From Pseudorasbora parva (Eukaryota > Chordata > Actinopteri > Cypriniformes > Gobionidae): a DNA stretch of 64,000 nt. Below, in pieces: positions 24,701 through 37,900 of this stretch; within the stretch, counting starts at the first letter, position 1, and each line of letters starts with the position of its first letter. The notes below the pieces were generated by a model. That model was given only the letters and a program-made list of their open reading frames with translations. It had not been told where the DNA came from and ran no database searches. The translations under genes and the position numbers were made by a program. Location of the stretch: NCBI RefSeq assembly GCF_024679245.1, contig NC_090176.1, positions 50,420,615-50,484,614 on the forward strand, given 5' to 3'.

Positions 24701-25895
24701 GATATCTTTAAGAAATGGTTTTCTTCTTGCCACTCTTCCAGAAAGGCCAGATTTGTGCAGTATACGACTGATTGTTGTCCTTTGGACAGAGTCTCCCACC
24801 TCAGCTGTGGATCTCTGCAGTTCCTCCAGAGTGATCATGGGCCTCTTGGCTGCGTCTCTGATCAGTCTTCTCCTTGTATGAGCTGAAAGTTTAGAGGGAC
24901 GGCCAGGTCTTGGTAGATTTGCAGGGGTCTGATACTCCTTCCATTTCAATATTATCGCTTGCACAGTGCTCCTTGGGATGTTTAAAGCTTGGGAAATCTT
25001 TTTGTATCCAAATCCAGCTTTAAACTTCTCCACAACAGTATCTCGGACCTGCCTGGTGTGTTCCTTGTTCTTCATGATGCTCTCTGCGCTTTAAACGGAC
25101 CTCTGAGACTATCACAGTGCAGGTGCATTTATACGGAGACTTGATTACACACAGGTGGACTCTATTGATCATCAATAGTCATTTGGGTCAACATTGGATC
25201 ATTCAGAGAACCTCACTGAACTTCTGGAGAGAGTTTGCTGCACTTAAAGGAAGTGGGGCTGAATAATTTTGCACGCCCAATTCGTTCCACTTCTTGATTG
25301 TGTCCCACTTGTTGTTGATTCTTCACAAAAAAATTACAGTTTCATATCATTATGGTTGAAGCCTGAAATGTGGCAAAAGGTCACAAAGTTCAAGGGGGCC
25401 GAATACTTTCGCAAGGCACTGTAAAAGTATTAAATGTTGCTCACACAGATGCATCATGGTAAGTGTGTTTACCTGCATGTATTTGTCTTTGATCTGCTCA
25501 CATGTGGAGATGCAGTTGGAGATGTAGAGATGGATGAACTCAGGAGGAAGATCTACTGCTGTTGTTAACCTACAGTCGAACGAACAAACACACAGAATGA
25601 AACGCTTACACATACACAACCTCTCTGTACTGCCACAAACACGATCAGAGGAGGAGTTTTTTACGCCGTACCTGTTGACAACCTCCATGGAGTGCAGAGA
25701 CATGTCCATGTTGACCAGGACAGAGAAATATTCTGTGATCTGGTTGGAGGACATCAGCTTCAGAAGCATCTCAATGGCCACTAGAGGGTTGTTCTCCACC
25801 AGGTCCGGTAGTTTGGCTGGTGTCAGCCCAATATGGTAAACCAGCTTTGGATCCTTCTCTAGTTCACCAAGTAGCTAGAGAGAGAGAGAGAGTGT

Positions 25896-25982
<87 letters not shown>

Positions 25983-28900
25983 CAAGAGAGCGAGAGAGAG
26001 CGAGAGAGAGCGAGAGAGAGCGAGAGAGAGCGAGAGCGAGAGAGAGCGAGAGAGAGCGAGAGCGAGAGAGAGCGAGAGAGAGAGAGCGAGAGCGAGAGAG
26101 AGAGAGATTTAAGACACTTTAATTTACTACACAACCACTTTAGATTAAAAGCACCATCAAATAAAAGAAAACACAAAATTCATATATAACTAGGCCTAAA
26201 AATTACTAAAATTCTACAACAAAGTGCAATGCCTAATTTTCAATCTATCACAACATTCGTTCGACGCTCCAAACCTCAGCAAAATGTTCACATTTTTTGA
26301 TATGAGAGTAGAATATATTCTTGCTTTTTTAAGCCCCTTAAACAACAATTCAATATTTAAACTTTTTTTTTTTAACAATTTTATATTTCCTACTAATATA
26401 AACTGCCATTTTGGCTTGACCTAAGATGAAATTTAACAACCGTCCTCTTTTATTTTTCTTTACAATCTGTAAAACCAAAAATAAACACAATCATTGTAAA
26501 CATTTCATTAACATTAGCAAATAAAAGAGAGATGTTTATCTGCTGACCCCCAGGGCATCGAAGATGTAGGTGTGTTTGTTTCTTCAGTACAACACAAATA
26601 AAGATTTAAATATTCTCACCAGGTTTCATTCAGCTTTGGCATATTTTAAATCTGCATATTTGTAATATTTTTTACCTTTTATAAAGGGCATTTTCCCCCT
26701 AATCCTACTAAATATAGGCTATGCTTCAGGTTTCATCTTTATATTGTTAAAAGGCTGTTACCAATCAAATTAAATCATTTACATTGAAAAATTACAACTG
26801 CATTAAATGATGTTATGAGATTTGTATTTTTGAATAGACAATTAAGAAATGTAGGAAAGTATGTTTAAACATTAAACTAAAGGTGGCAGCAGGTGAATCT
26901 TAATAAATGTGAGTCGATTCATCCAAACGATTCATCCAAACGCTGAATCATTCAGTAACACACACTGTTGCTGTGAGATGCGTTATGGTTCTGCTGTGAT
27001 CTTTGTTTGGAACTATTTTCGCTGCCGAAATAAAACAATCAATATTAAATCTAAAATGTAAGTGACTAAATGGTAATTAATTGTTTATGGAACTGTCATA
27101 TGAAATCCGTGTCATTTTCAGTCATGATGGTATTCAGGAAAACACACTCTTGGTTGTATGATGTTGTTTAACTGGATCATATGTTAAAAATATAAAAACT
27201 TTTGAATATTTACAGCAGTTTCTTTGTGTGAGCAGCGCTCATGTGCACGAGCATCAACAGCACGAACTTGTTATCATCAGTTCATGATATATTATACTAT
27301 TATCCACTATCAATCACCACTTACACTAAATGCATGCAGAACATAGGCCGTAAAAAAATATGGACGACTCGGCATCATCCATTTCCGCTTGCCAGAGTTG
27401 AAGCTTTCAGGCGGCCTGCACGGCGCTGACATCATGGGACCAAGTCTGCGCAGTAGCGCTTTCGGGACCGGAGTTGCGCAGTAGAGAGCAGAAAGTACAG
27501 CAGGAAGTACAGCTGCGATATCAAAAGCCCGCCCACACTCTCACAGATGCAGAACAATTAATTATGTTGGTGTGAAATGGTAACACTTTACTTGAAGGGG
27601 TGTGCATAAGACTGACATGACACCTTCATAATCATGACATGACACGTGTCATGAATATGAAGGAGTTTTTATGCATGTTTATGACAACTTTCATTAAGTG
27701 TCATTCGCTTAATTATGTCATTTTTAATGCAATGATGACATTTCGGAGTTGTGTTTGTTATGACAACTTGACATAAACCAATACATCATAACCTGTCAGT
27801 GTCTTTGTCATGACAACTTGACATTACCAAGACAACATAACCTGTCATAAACAGACATGAAATGACATAGCAGATTAATTATTAAATTTAAGAAACTACT
27901 TAGCTTTTTGGGTTTACATTACATTAGTTGCTAGGCAACGTGGGGGAGAGGATGCTGGCGTTGTCTGTTCGCCGCTTCTCCACCCACAAATCATGTTAAC
28001 TTTACTATTAAATTTAGATGTTATTTTATTTTCTTATGTTTGTGACTAGTCTAACAGAGCTACTATTGGGACTGTTGCTGATTGGTGGCGGCCACTGAGA
28101 GGACGTTGTTTTTTCACCGCTTCTCTTCTGTTTCTGTTTGAATTTGTGGTTGGTTTTGGTTTGAAGGACATTTGATGTTGCTCGCTGCGGCTGCCCTCTC
28201 TTCTGGGTGTCGGCTGCTCACTGGTGGTCTCCCTCGGGCTTGAACTGCATGGTGGCTGAAGTTTGCTCCATGCTAGCGTCATCAACGTCCGGCATGATGT
28301 TGAGATGTAATTTTTACTTGTTATTCATGTATTATTTTTTCCCTTTGTTGCACTTTGAGATTCTTCGGAATGAAAAGTGTGTTATAAATAAAATCTATTA
28401 TTATTATTATTATTATTAATAAACTGTCATGTGGTTGGTTTTGACGTTGGCTGTCATTAGGCTATTATAATGTCATGATTTTTTTATAAATTTAATTTGT
28501 CATTTACATGTCATTAAGTGTCAATACTCTGTCAAAATATTTTATAACATTGTCATGAATATATTTCTTGACCTAAACTACAGTGGTACAAGTTGAATTT
28601 GTCATTAACATGTCATTAAATGTCAATACTCTGTCAAATTATTTTATAACAGTGTCATGAATATTTAGCTTGACCTGAAATATGGCATCATAGAGGAAAT
28701 CGTACAGAGTCATTAAAAACTATTAATATAACTCAAAATGATAGCGTGGCATAGACATATAAACCTATGATGTCTATGGTGGCACCACTGGTAATGTGTA
28801 CGCTGTAACAGTTGTTGACAGAGCCTCAGTCAGGTTAGTTTGTTTAGGTGTTTAATGTCAATTTAGTTTGCAGTAAGTAAAAACAATTCACAACAACGTT

Positions 28901-31900
28901 ATTTTGGGTTTAATATACTTTATTTAAACTTTCGCTCACTCTTTAATGAATAGTTTGAGTTTATTCTCACCATTCCGTTTGTTATGGTGGAGTCCCGTGT
29001 GCTGGTGCAAAAGGAGTTCAAAAGGGGTTCGGGCGGAAACGTTCGCCCTATATATAATGTTCCGGCCTAGACTCTAGCCGCAAACATTCCTTGTTCAGCC
29101 CGGGGTGGGGCTCTAAAGACTATTTCTCTTATTTTTATACATCGGAAGATAATTTATAAAGTGAAGTCATTTGACAAAGTGTTATTTTTCTGTGTTTGTT
29201 TATGTGTGTATATGATGTTGATATATTTATGTTTATTTTGTGTAATGGCCATTATTTGTGTACGTGTTTTCCCCTTTTTGCGTTAATTGGTGCTGGTCAC
29301 CTGTGTATAAATTCATGCTTTGTGTTTTTAAGAGTCAGTTCTGTGAGAGGGCAGGTCTTAAAAATTAAATGATTGATTTTATTTCTCGAACTCCTTTTCA
29401 TATTTTTAAGACATTTGAAATTGTCTATTATCTAACCTTCTGTTGAAGCTGGTGGAGGAAACTTAAAAAATAAAATAAAACATTGTGAACTGAAAAATAT
29501 TAATGATGCTGTTATTAAAAAATAATTTGACAGCGTATTAACACCTAATTACATTTTACTGACAAATTAAACTTTTGCCACTGAAAAAAATGTATGACAT
29601 TATAATGGCCTCAGTCAACATCAAAACCAACCACATAACAGTTTAAGGTTAACCCTATAAGCTAAGTAAGTTTCTTAAATTTGATAATCTGTTATGTTAT
29701 GTTTATGACAGGTTATGTTGTCTTGGTAATGTCAAGTTGTCATGACAAAGACACTGACAGGTTATGATGTATTGGTTTATGTCAAGTTGTCATAACAAAG
29801 ACAACTCCGAAATGTCATCATTGCATAAAAAAATGACATAATTAAGCGAATGACCCTTAATGACAGTTGTCATAAACATGCATAAAAACTCCTTCATATT
29901 CATGACACGTGTCATGTCATGATTATGAAGGTGTCATGTCAGTCTTATGCACACCCCTTCAAGTAAAGTGTTACCACTAAGTAAAACTAAACTTATTTTA
30001 AAAACAAGCACTTGAAATGAAATCATCGTGATGATAACTGTCTTCAATGACATAAACTAACTTTGGGGGAAAAATATTTTAGGTGTAATTTTATTGTTTA
30101 GTTTGCCTCGCGTCCATTAGAAAACACAGAGGGGCGGCTATACTGGGACCTGTCACCGGGGGGCGATAGAGAGGCGCGAAAGCTTCAGTTTCTGAGATGG
30201 ATACTGCAGGCTTGATGCAGAATCATTCTTGCATTTTGGTGTTTGAAATTCTCTTTCACTTGTCCCTTCACAAAATCCACTTGTCCCGCACAAGCGTTAA
30301 TGTCGAGCCCTGATATAGATGTGATAAAGATGGATATGAATCTTTTTTCACATTACAGTAAAGATATCTGTTCTGCCCTATCTATAATATGTTGCTGCCT
30401 CATTAAAAAGATGCGCTATCCATTTAAAATAAATGTAATTTCTTAGTGTGTAGGCCTTGTTTTTCATGAATATATTTTATGTAACATTTTACCAGATTTA
30501 GAGCTACGCTTATTAACTTTTGTGGTTTCCTTTATTTTTTCCCCACTAACTGTTTAATTTTATACAATTATTGTGCACTCGTGATTTTGTAACTTTTGCT
30601 GCTGAATTATCCACTAATATAATTTATTCACCATCTATAGTAGTAGGCTATTTTTGTCATAGATTGTGATTTTATTTTTTATGTTTTTCTTTATAATGAA
30701 GTCTGTATTTAGTTGGTTGTGTTTAACTCACAAAAGAGTGATTTTCAATTCAGCACACTAAGGTTTAGAAATTCTACATAGAACCTTTAAACAAAACTGC
30801 ATTGGTATCGGATCGGTTTAGTATCGGTATCGACCGATACTCAGAATTTTTAATATCGGGCCGGATCGGTTCTTAAAAAATGGTATTGGTACGAGTGGTA
30901 GAGTGGAAATGTGCTTCATGGTCACAAAAATGATGTCACAGGGAAAAAAACCCTTCATAATTGGGGAGAAATGTGATCTGGACCTGTTCTGGAAATGCAT
31001 CATGAGATTCCTGTGAGTTACCTGCGTCTGCTGTGCTGCTGATAATGGACTCTTGAAGGCTTTGGCCATGATGCGCTTGATTTCCACTCCTGTGCCGTTT
31101 CGCACACACATGGACCGATCCCACTGAATCCGATGATCCGGTTCACACGGGTTGAGCCAGGACAGCTCATCCTCACACACCAGGAGAGGCGGAGCCGGCC
31201 GGATAAACTCAGGACGAAAGTGGCCTGACAGAGAACCACACAGGCCTGTTTAAAACCACAATATGTAATTTTTCACCGCTAGCTGTCTCTTATTCAAAAC
31301 AAAGGCGTGTCTTGATGATTTGATTTGGCGGAGCTTATATTCTGCCGAGATTGCTTCCGCTTCTTCCGCTCACGTGTGTGTGTGTGTGTGTGTGTGTGGT
31401 AGCAGTGCTGTTTATCATATTACACACATTTGAGTGTGTTAAAGTGATGTTATAATGCTACTCTGAGCATTCTCTCGACGCCACTATGAGACACTTGTTC
31501 ACACTGCAGTGAGCGAGATCACATTAGGCATGGTAAAACATGGTACTCGTGGCTCTGGTAAACATGGTAAAACGTGCCAACAACACCAAACAATAAGACT
31601 AACTGTGTTGAGCTGGAGAACTATCATAAGTTTCTGTCCATCAATGATCCAAACAGTTGCTCTCCTGTCTAATATAACACATCAGATATTAAAGGGTTAG
31701 TTCACCCAAAAATGAAATGTCTGTCATTAACTCCTCCCCCTAATGTCGTTCCACACCCGTAAGACCTCCGTTCATCTTCACACACAGTTTAAGATATTTT
31801 GTATTTAGTCTGAGAGCATATGCAAGTGTATGCACACTATACTGTCCATGTCCAGAAAGGGAATAAAAACATCATCACGGTAGTCCATATGAGACATCAG

Positions 31901-34900
31901 TGGGTTAATTAGAGTCTCTTGAAGCATCCAAAATACATTTGGGTCCAAAAATAACAAAAACTACGACTTTATTCAGCATTGTCTTCTCTTCCGGGTTTGT
32001 TTTCAATCCTCAAATAAAGATTCGAACGGTTATAAATCAGCGAATTGATTCATGATTCGGATCGCACATGTCACGTGATTATAGCAGTTTGACACGCGAT
32101 CCGAATCATGAATCAATACTCTGATTCATAACCCTTCGAATCTTTATTTGAGGATTGAAAAAAAACGCGGAAGAGAAGACAATCCTGAATAAAGTCGTAG
32201 ATTTTGGACCCAAATGTATTTTGGATGCTTCAAGAGACTCTAATTAACCCACTGATGTCTCATATGGACTACTGTGATGATGTTTTTATTCCCTTTCTGG
32301 ACATGGACAGTATAGTGTGCATACACTTTCATTGAAGGAACAGAAAAGCTCTCGGACTAAACATAAAATATATTAAACTGTATCTGAAGATGAACGGAGG
32401 TCTTACGGGTGTGGAGCGACATTAGGGGGAGGAGTTAATGACAGACATTTCATTTTTGGGTGAACTAACCCTTTAAAGCGGCTTTGGTGTTTTCATGGTT
32501 ACTACAAAATAAAACCGGAGGGTAATGCGGGTATGAAGTCACTGATAGGCGACACGCACACACGGTCTGTGTCCTGGTTAAAATTGCTTATTTCTCGGGA
32601 TTTAATAATTCTTGAACTACACAAGTCAACACAATATAAAATATTGCTCTAGATCCAAAAATCGTACATATTTTGCCTTTAACCGCAGCGTCAAAATAAA
32701 AACAAACCAAACATCAGCATCGCACTCACTCTCCAGAGGAGGACGTGGTCCAGTCACCAGCGACTCTGTGATCTGATTGGCCACGGAGCTGTCGAAGCCC
32801 GAGTTGGAGGAGTCTGGATCAGGGTCACTAAGCAGGCTGGGAAAACTAGCCTTACTCTGAGTGGGCAGCTCCGACTGACGCTCTGAATGAAAAGACACAA
32901 GAAGTTATTAGCATTTATACTCATATATGAAGCAAACTGGATATTGCGGCATGTGTAAACAAAACAGAAATTTGAGCATAGTGTCACATGATCCTTTAGA
33001 AATCATTCAGTGATTTGCTGCTCAAGAAACATGAATGATTATCAAAGTTAAAAACAGTTACCACTTTTGTGGAAACAGTCATAAATTAATTTTTTTAGGA
33101 TTCTTTGATGAATAGGATGTTCAAAAGAACAGCTTTTATTGGAAATAGTGGTGTATGTGATTGTACAGACAGGGCAAACACAGATCATTGACACTTAAAG
33201 GTGGGGTAAGTGCTATCTGGTAACCGTTGTTGGTATTTCAAATCACCAAAACAAACACACCCTACCCCCAAAAGGGTCTCGACCCTATTTTGATAGCGCC
33301 GCCCAAAACATACGTAAACCCAGAGGCATCAACGGCTATGGCTGAATCTGTGTGTATCTAATCCAGGTCGAATATTCAATGAAAAAGTCCTCCCTTCTAT
33401 CACAAAAACACAAACTGTTCTTGTGAACAACTCGATAGTACACGAGCACGACAGTCCAACTAACAAACATGTTACAATTATGACCAGATTAGAGTTATAG
33501 CAATCACAAAAACACACACAAACCGTTCTCATGAACAACTCAATAGTACACAAGCACTACAGTCCAGCTAACGACATATTACAATTATGACCAGATTGAG
33601 TTATAGCGATCACAAAACACAAACCGTTCTCGTGAACAACTCTATAGCACGAGCCGACAGTCCAACTAACGACATATTACAATTATGACTGGATAAGGGT
33701 TTTATAGATCATGAAAAGAGTTAACAAACATATATTAGGAGTATACTATCTTACTTGTCCGAGACATTTTGTGAGCTGATGCTTGAAGCACACAGTGATG
33801 AGATTTAACTTAGATGCTCCATACGGTGTGGAAATGAACGGGTCTTTATCATCGCTGAAGTGAGCCACAATACGATCACAAATGGACAAACAAGTGAACA
33901 TGACACACGAGCATAGTCAAGCAGCATATATTAGGCTAGTTCTCGGCTAATGTCCGTCATGTGTGGCTCGTGTGTTTTGAATAATGTCGTGCACAGAGCG
34001 AGAGCTCTTCTCACCATCAATAGTAGACACGCCCCTTACCAGCTGATTGGCTACAAGTTTGCTATTCCACTCGGCCCGTGTCCTTTTTCTAAAACAGTTT
34101 TGAAATAACACTTACCCCACCTTTAATTAACACATTTCATTAAAGGGTCATGAAACCGCCTGTTTTCAGCTGCACCACAGTTTTGAAAAATGTTATAAAA
34201 GTGGGTAAGTGGCGGAGTGGAGGGGGCATAGTTGCAAGGGTCGCGGTTTTCCCGCACAATTGGGCTATTTTATGGGCCGATTTCAAAACAAAGATTCGAA
34301 CGGTTATGAATTATCGATTCAGGATTCGGATCACGTGTCAAACTGCTGAAATCACGTGACATCCAATCCGAATCCTGAATCTATACGCTGATTCATAACC
34401 AGTCGAATCTTTGTTTTGAAATCGGCCCATCACTAAATAAGTCGCTATTTAGTTTTTTTTTGGACAAAAACTATTCTCGTGTCTTCATTAATGATTGTCG
34501 AGCCGCTGTAGTGAGATGGGCTTTGTAACGACGTCTTTAGCGCCTTTATGGGTCTTGAGAGAGGAAATGACATTGGTGTCAATGAAGGCCTTTCTGAGCC
34601 ATCGGATTTCAACACTAATATCTTCATCTGTGTCTGAAGATAAACAGAGGTCTTACGGGTGTCCAACCACATGAGGAATTAATGACAGAAGTTCATTTTT
34701 GGGCGAACTAACCCTTTAAAGGAACTGTATGTAAGAAATGTATTTCAGTTAATCATAAAATGGCCCTGATATGTCACTAGACATTAAGAAATCATGTTCA
34801 TTTCAAATACTTCTAACAGTAGTCCGGCCAGGATATGGTCATTATAAAGTTGTTGTTGCAGCCCTCAACTGATGTTGATGATGTCATGTTGTGTTTTGGC

Positions 34901-37900
34901 CTGAAGCTCCGCCCTCCACCTATCGACCAATCACGAAGTCAGTAGTGTTTCGGCATGTGGGTTGCCAGATCTGCTCTAGTTACCACAGCTGCAGATCTAC
35001 AAACGTTCCTGCAGCCAATCTGGCAACCTCGAGTCAGGGGGAGGGGGATACACCGCTCTACATTCATTTGAAAGTGATTGCAGTACCAGATTTGGCCACA
35101 ATCTTACATACACTTCCTTTAAGTTTTTCATGACCCTTGCAGTGTAAACCATCTGTGGTTTGCTTCGTACCAGCGAGGGCCAGCTGCAGTCCGCTGATGT
35201 CTATGGTCTGTGGCGTGGCGCTCACGTCCATGGAGGAAACCTGTCTCGGCGTCTTCTTGAAGAGATCTCGCGGCGGGGCGAGCATCAGCTGCGACAGGAA
35301 GAACTTCTCCGGCAGTGTGATGGGAGGAAGAAAACCTGCAAGGAGGCATTAAGAGATGCTGATGCAAATTCTGTTGTAAAGCAGCTCTAAAAAAGAAAAT
35401 AGCCGCGTTTCCACCCCAGGAACTAGGAACTTTGGGGTGGTACTCAGTGTGTTTTGACCGCAGGAACTAGGGTCTAAATTAAGTTCCAGGTAGTAGAGCT
35501 GTGCAATATATCGAAATTATCGAAATATGAATATTTTAATAGGCTACTTCAACATTGTGAAAAGTGTACGTGTTAGGTCGACGCATAGAGCAGAGAATAG
35601 ACTGGGCACACGAGTTATGGGACTTGATGTTAAAAAGAGTTATTAAACAATAATTTGTGAAAAAAAATAACTTGCAGTCTCGCGCTGTCTGACACACACA
35701 CACACACACGCACACGCACACACACGCACACGCACACACACGCACACACACACACCAAAAAGTGAACGACACTGCTGGTCACTTTCAGAAGCTGTAGTAA
35801 TGCTTTCTTTTCCCAGAAAAAATGTGACACAAAAATGGTTTAATTCTCATTTTTAAATAATATTTTTTATATAATTTAAATAGATTTTACACACTAATTG
35901 CAATATCGTATCGCATATCGCATATCGTTTTATTTAACAAGATATCGCATATTTCTTCAATATCGCACAGCCCTACCAGGTAGTGTTGTCAAATATACCG
36001 CTTGCGATACCAAATCGGTACTGAAATGTAAACAACGTGACGCTTTGTGCGCTGTTGAGCGGAATCATAAACACCTCTGATTGGTCATTGTGCTCACACC
36101 CTCATCAAATATGTCTGTGATTGGCTACAACGACCAGCGCTTCACAAACATGTTGTAAATATACATCAACGATGCTTTTCACAGAACGCTTACACAGATA
36201 ATTGAAGGCAGGTGTCTGGTTGACGCCTGCTTGTGGTTCCAAACGCTCCCACTCCCACTTTCAAACACTTCTGTGTTCTTTCAAACGCTGCTGTGTGTTG
36301 ATCATTGTAGCCAATCACAGGCACATCCGATGAGCGTGTGAGCACAATGACCAGTCAGAGGTGTTTATGATTACAGCTCAACAGCGCTCAAAGCTAGCCT
36401 GGATGCCAGCGGAACTTAGCCCCGCCCACAATTTTTTTAGGTCGGGCAGTTCGGTCTGGCCTCGCTCCATAGAGGAGTAATTATCTCCGAACAGAATAGC
36501 CCATAGCCCAGCACGAGGAGCACTCTGATTGGCCGGGCCGCGGCAACTGCAGGAACCTATGGTGAGGCGGCTGAGAGGAACGAACCAATGGGGGGCGTTC
36601 CAGAAGCCCGCCGAAAAAGGTGCTTATATTTGCATACAGGAGGCTATATAAGACCCTAATTCGCCATAGGTGTCAGATTTTATCTCCTTCAGCGACACCT
36701 TCGCTGACCTCCGGAAGAAGCACCGCCGTTGTAAAAGCACCAGCGGAACCTGCAGCTGAGGACGACGGACTCCCTCTCCGCCTTCTCTGCCGTTCCAGCT
36801 ACGCCATCCGGCGATTGTATCCTTTTAACTACTTCTTTCTAAAAGAGTGCGGGGCGTTGTTTCAAATGCCTCGCACCTCCTGCGGCTCATGCAGAGCTCC
36901 TCTCCTTGGCGGCGACCGTCACGTCATCTGTGTGGCATGCCTTGGACGGGACCACACGCAGCTCGCGCTCTCTCAGGGTGGCTGCCCCGAGTGCGATGAG
37001 ATGGCGCTGCAGACCCTTCGGGCTCGCCTCGCCACCTTCGACCAGGTCCCTACTCCTGCCGCTGGGCCGCGCCGCAAGAAATGCCGCGACCAGAGACTGC
37101 CAGAACGGTCGGGCGACTGCACGCCGGATGACTCCCCGCGTGCCTCGCCCTCGTCGGTCACCTTCACCCAGGAGGAACAGCGTCCCTCTCATGCAGCGGC
37201 CTGTTCGGTTTCCTTCGGTGGCCCGTCGCCAGAGGAAGACGAGGACAGCCTCTCCACAGCCGCTTCTGGTAGCGAGTGGTCAGTTTCTGTCTCGGAGCCC
37301 CCCGCTTCGACGCAGACCACCACGAGCGCCAAATCTAATGTTGACGCGGAACTCATCCGCGTGCTCTCTAGGGCCGTGGAAGACCTCGGACTCGAGTGGT
37401 CCCAGCCCGAAGAGCCGATGCGCAGCAGACTGGACGAGTGGTACCTAGAAAGCCGCCGCCTCTCTTCTCCTCAGAAGCCCGCGCCTTTCTTCCCTGAGGT
37501 ACATGACGAGCTTACGAAGTCGTGGAGGTCGCCCTACTCTGCTCGCGCGAGATCCGCCTTTTCCCCAGCGCTCTCCATCGTCGACGGCGCTAAGGAAAAA
37601 GGCTACGAGTCTCTTCCCCCCCTCGAGGAGGCTGTCGCCGCGCACCTCTGCCCGCCCTCCTCCTCCAGAGGATGGCAGTCCAGGGCGCAGCACCCGTCCA
37701 AGCCCTGCCGCACCACCTCTGCTCTCGCTGGCCGGGCATATGCCTCCGCTGGCCAGGCTTCCGCGGCCCTTCACACCATGGCTGTCCTTCAAGTGTTCCA
37801 GGCCAGACTTCTCCGCTCCTTGGACGAGTCTGTCCCCGACTCCGAGGTTCTGAAGGACCTTCGCAGCGGGACGGACTTGGCCCTTCGCGCTACTAAAGCC

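Larger units (their letters stand above)
21164..25075 (-). pseudogene. Tc1-type transposase, frameshifted and split by two hATs
   Basis: Translation starts at 25075 and gives a Tc1 helix-turn-helix N-terminus ([18 protein letters not shown]) and an [12 protein letters not shown]-hook-like segment. It then frameshifts near 24605-24678 into the DDE part ([35 protein letters not shown]). A second frameshift lies near 24150. The last codons, ending ATKY and stop at 21164-21166, lie beyond both hAT insertions. It cannot make active protein. Confidence 0.9.
20945..25421 (-). mobile_element. Tc1/mariner transposon interrupted by two hAT elements
   Basis: The ends CAGTGCCTTGATAAAGTATT and its near-inverse are flanked by TA (20943-20944 and 25422-25423). 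Terminal repeats are long, about 170-200 bp. Removing the two hAT insertions (21218-23094 and 23110-24105) with their duplications leaves about 1.59 kb, a normal Tc1 length. The transposase runs on the minus strand. It lies in the last cnot11 intron, whose acceptor is at 20381. Confidence 0.93.

Noticed and set aside
24289..24886. Plus-strand ORFs of 62-108 codons
   Set aside because: Antisense shadows of the interrupted Tc1 transposase.
25859..26176. Ser/Leu-rich and Arg/Glu-rich ORFs
   Set aside because: They are microsatellite translation over a cnot11 intron.
28046..28285. 79-codon minus-strand ORF inside a TIR element
   Set aside because: Arg/Ser/Pro-biased without recognisable motif or conservation evidence; probably chance.
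36620..36865. N-terminal 82-residue extension of the DIRS Gag-like ORF
   Set aside because: The extension is encoded by the terminal inverted repeat, and the same sequence appears on the minus strand at the other end (43672). The ATG at 36866 is the better start.
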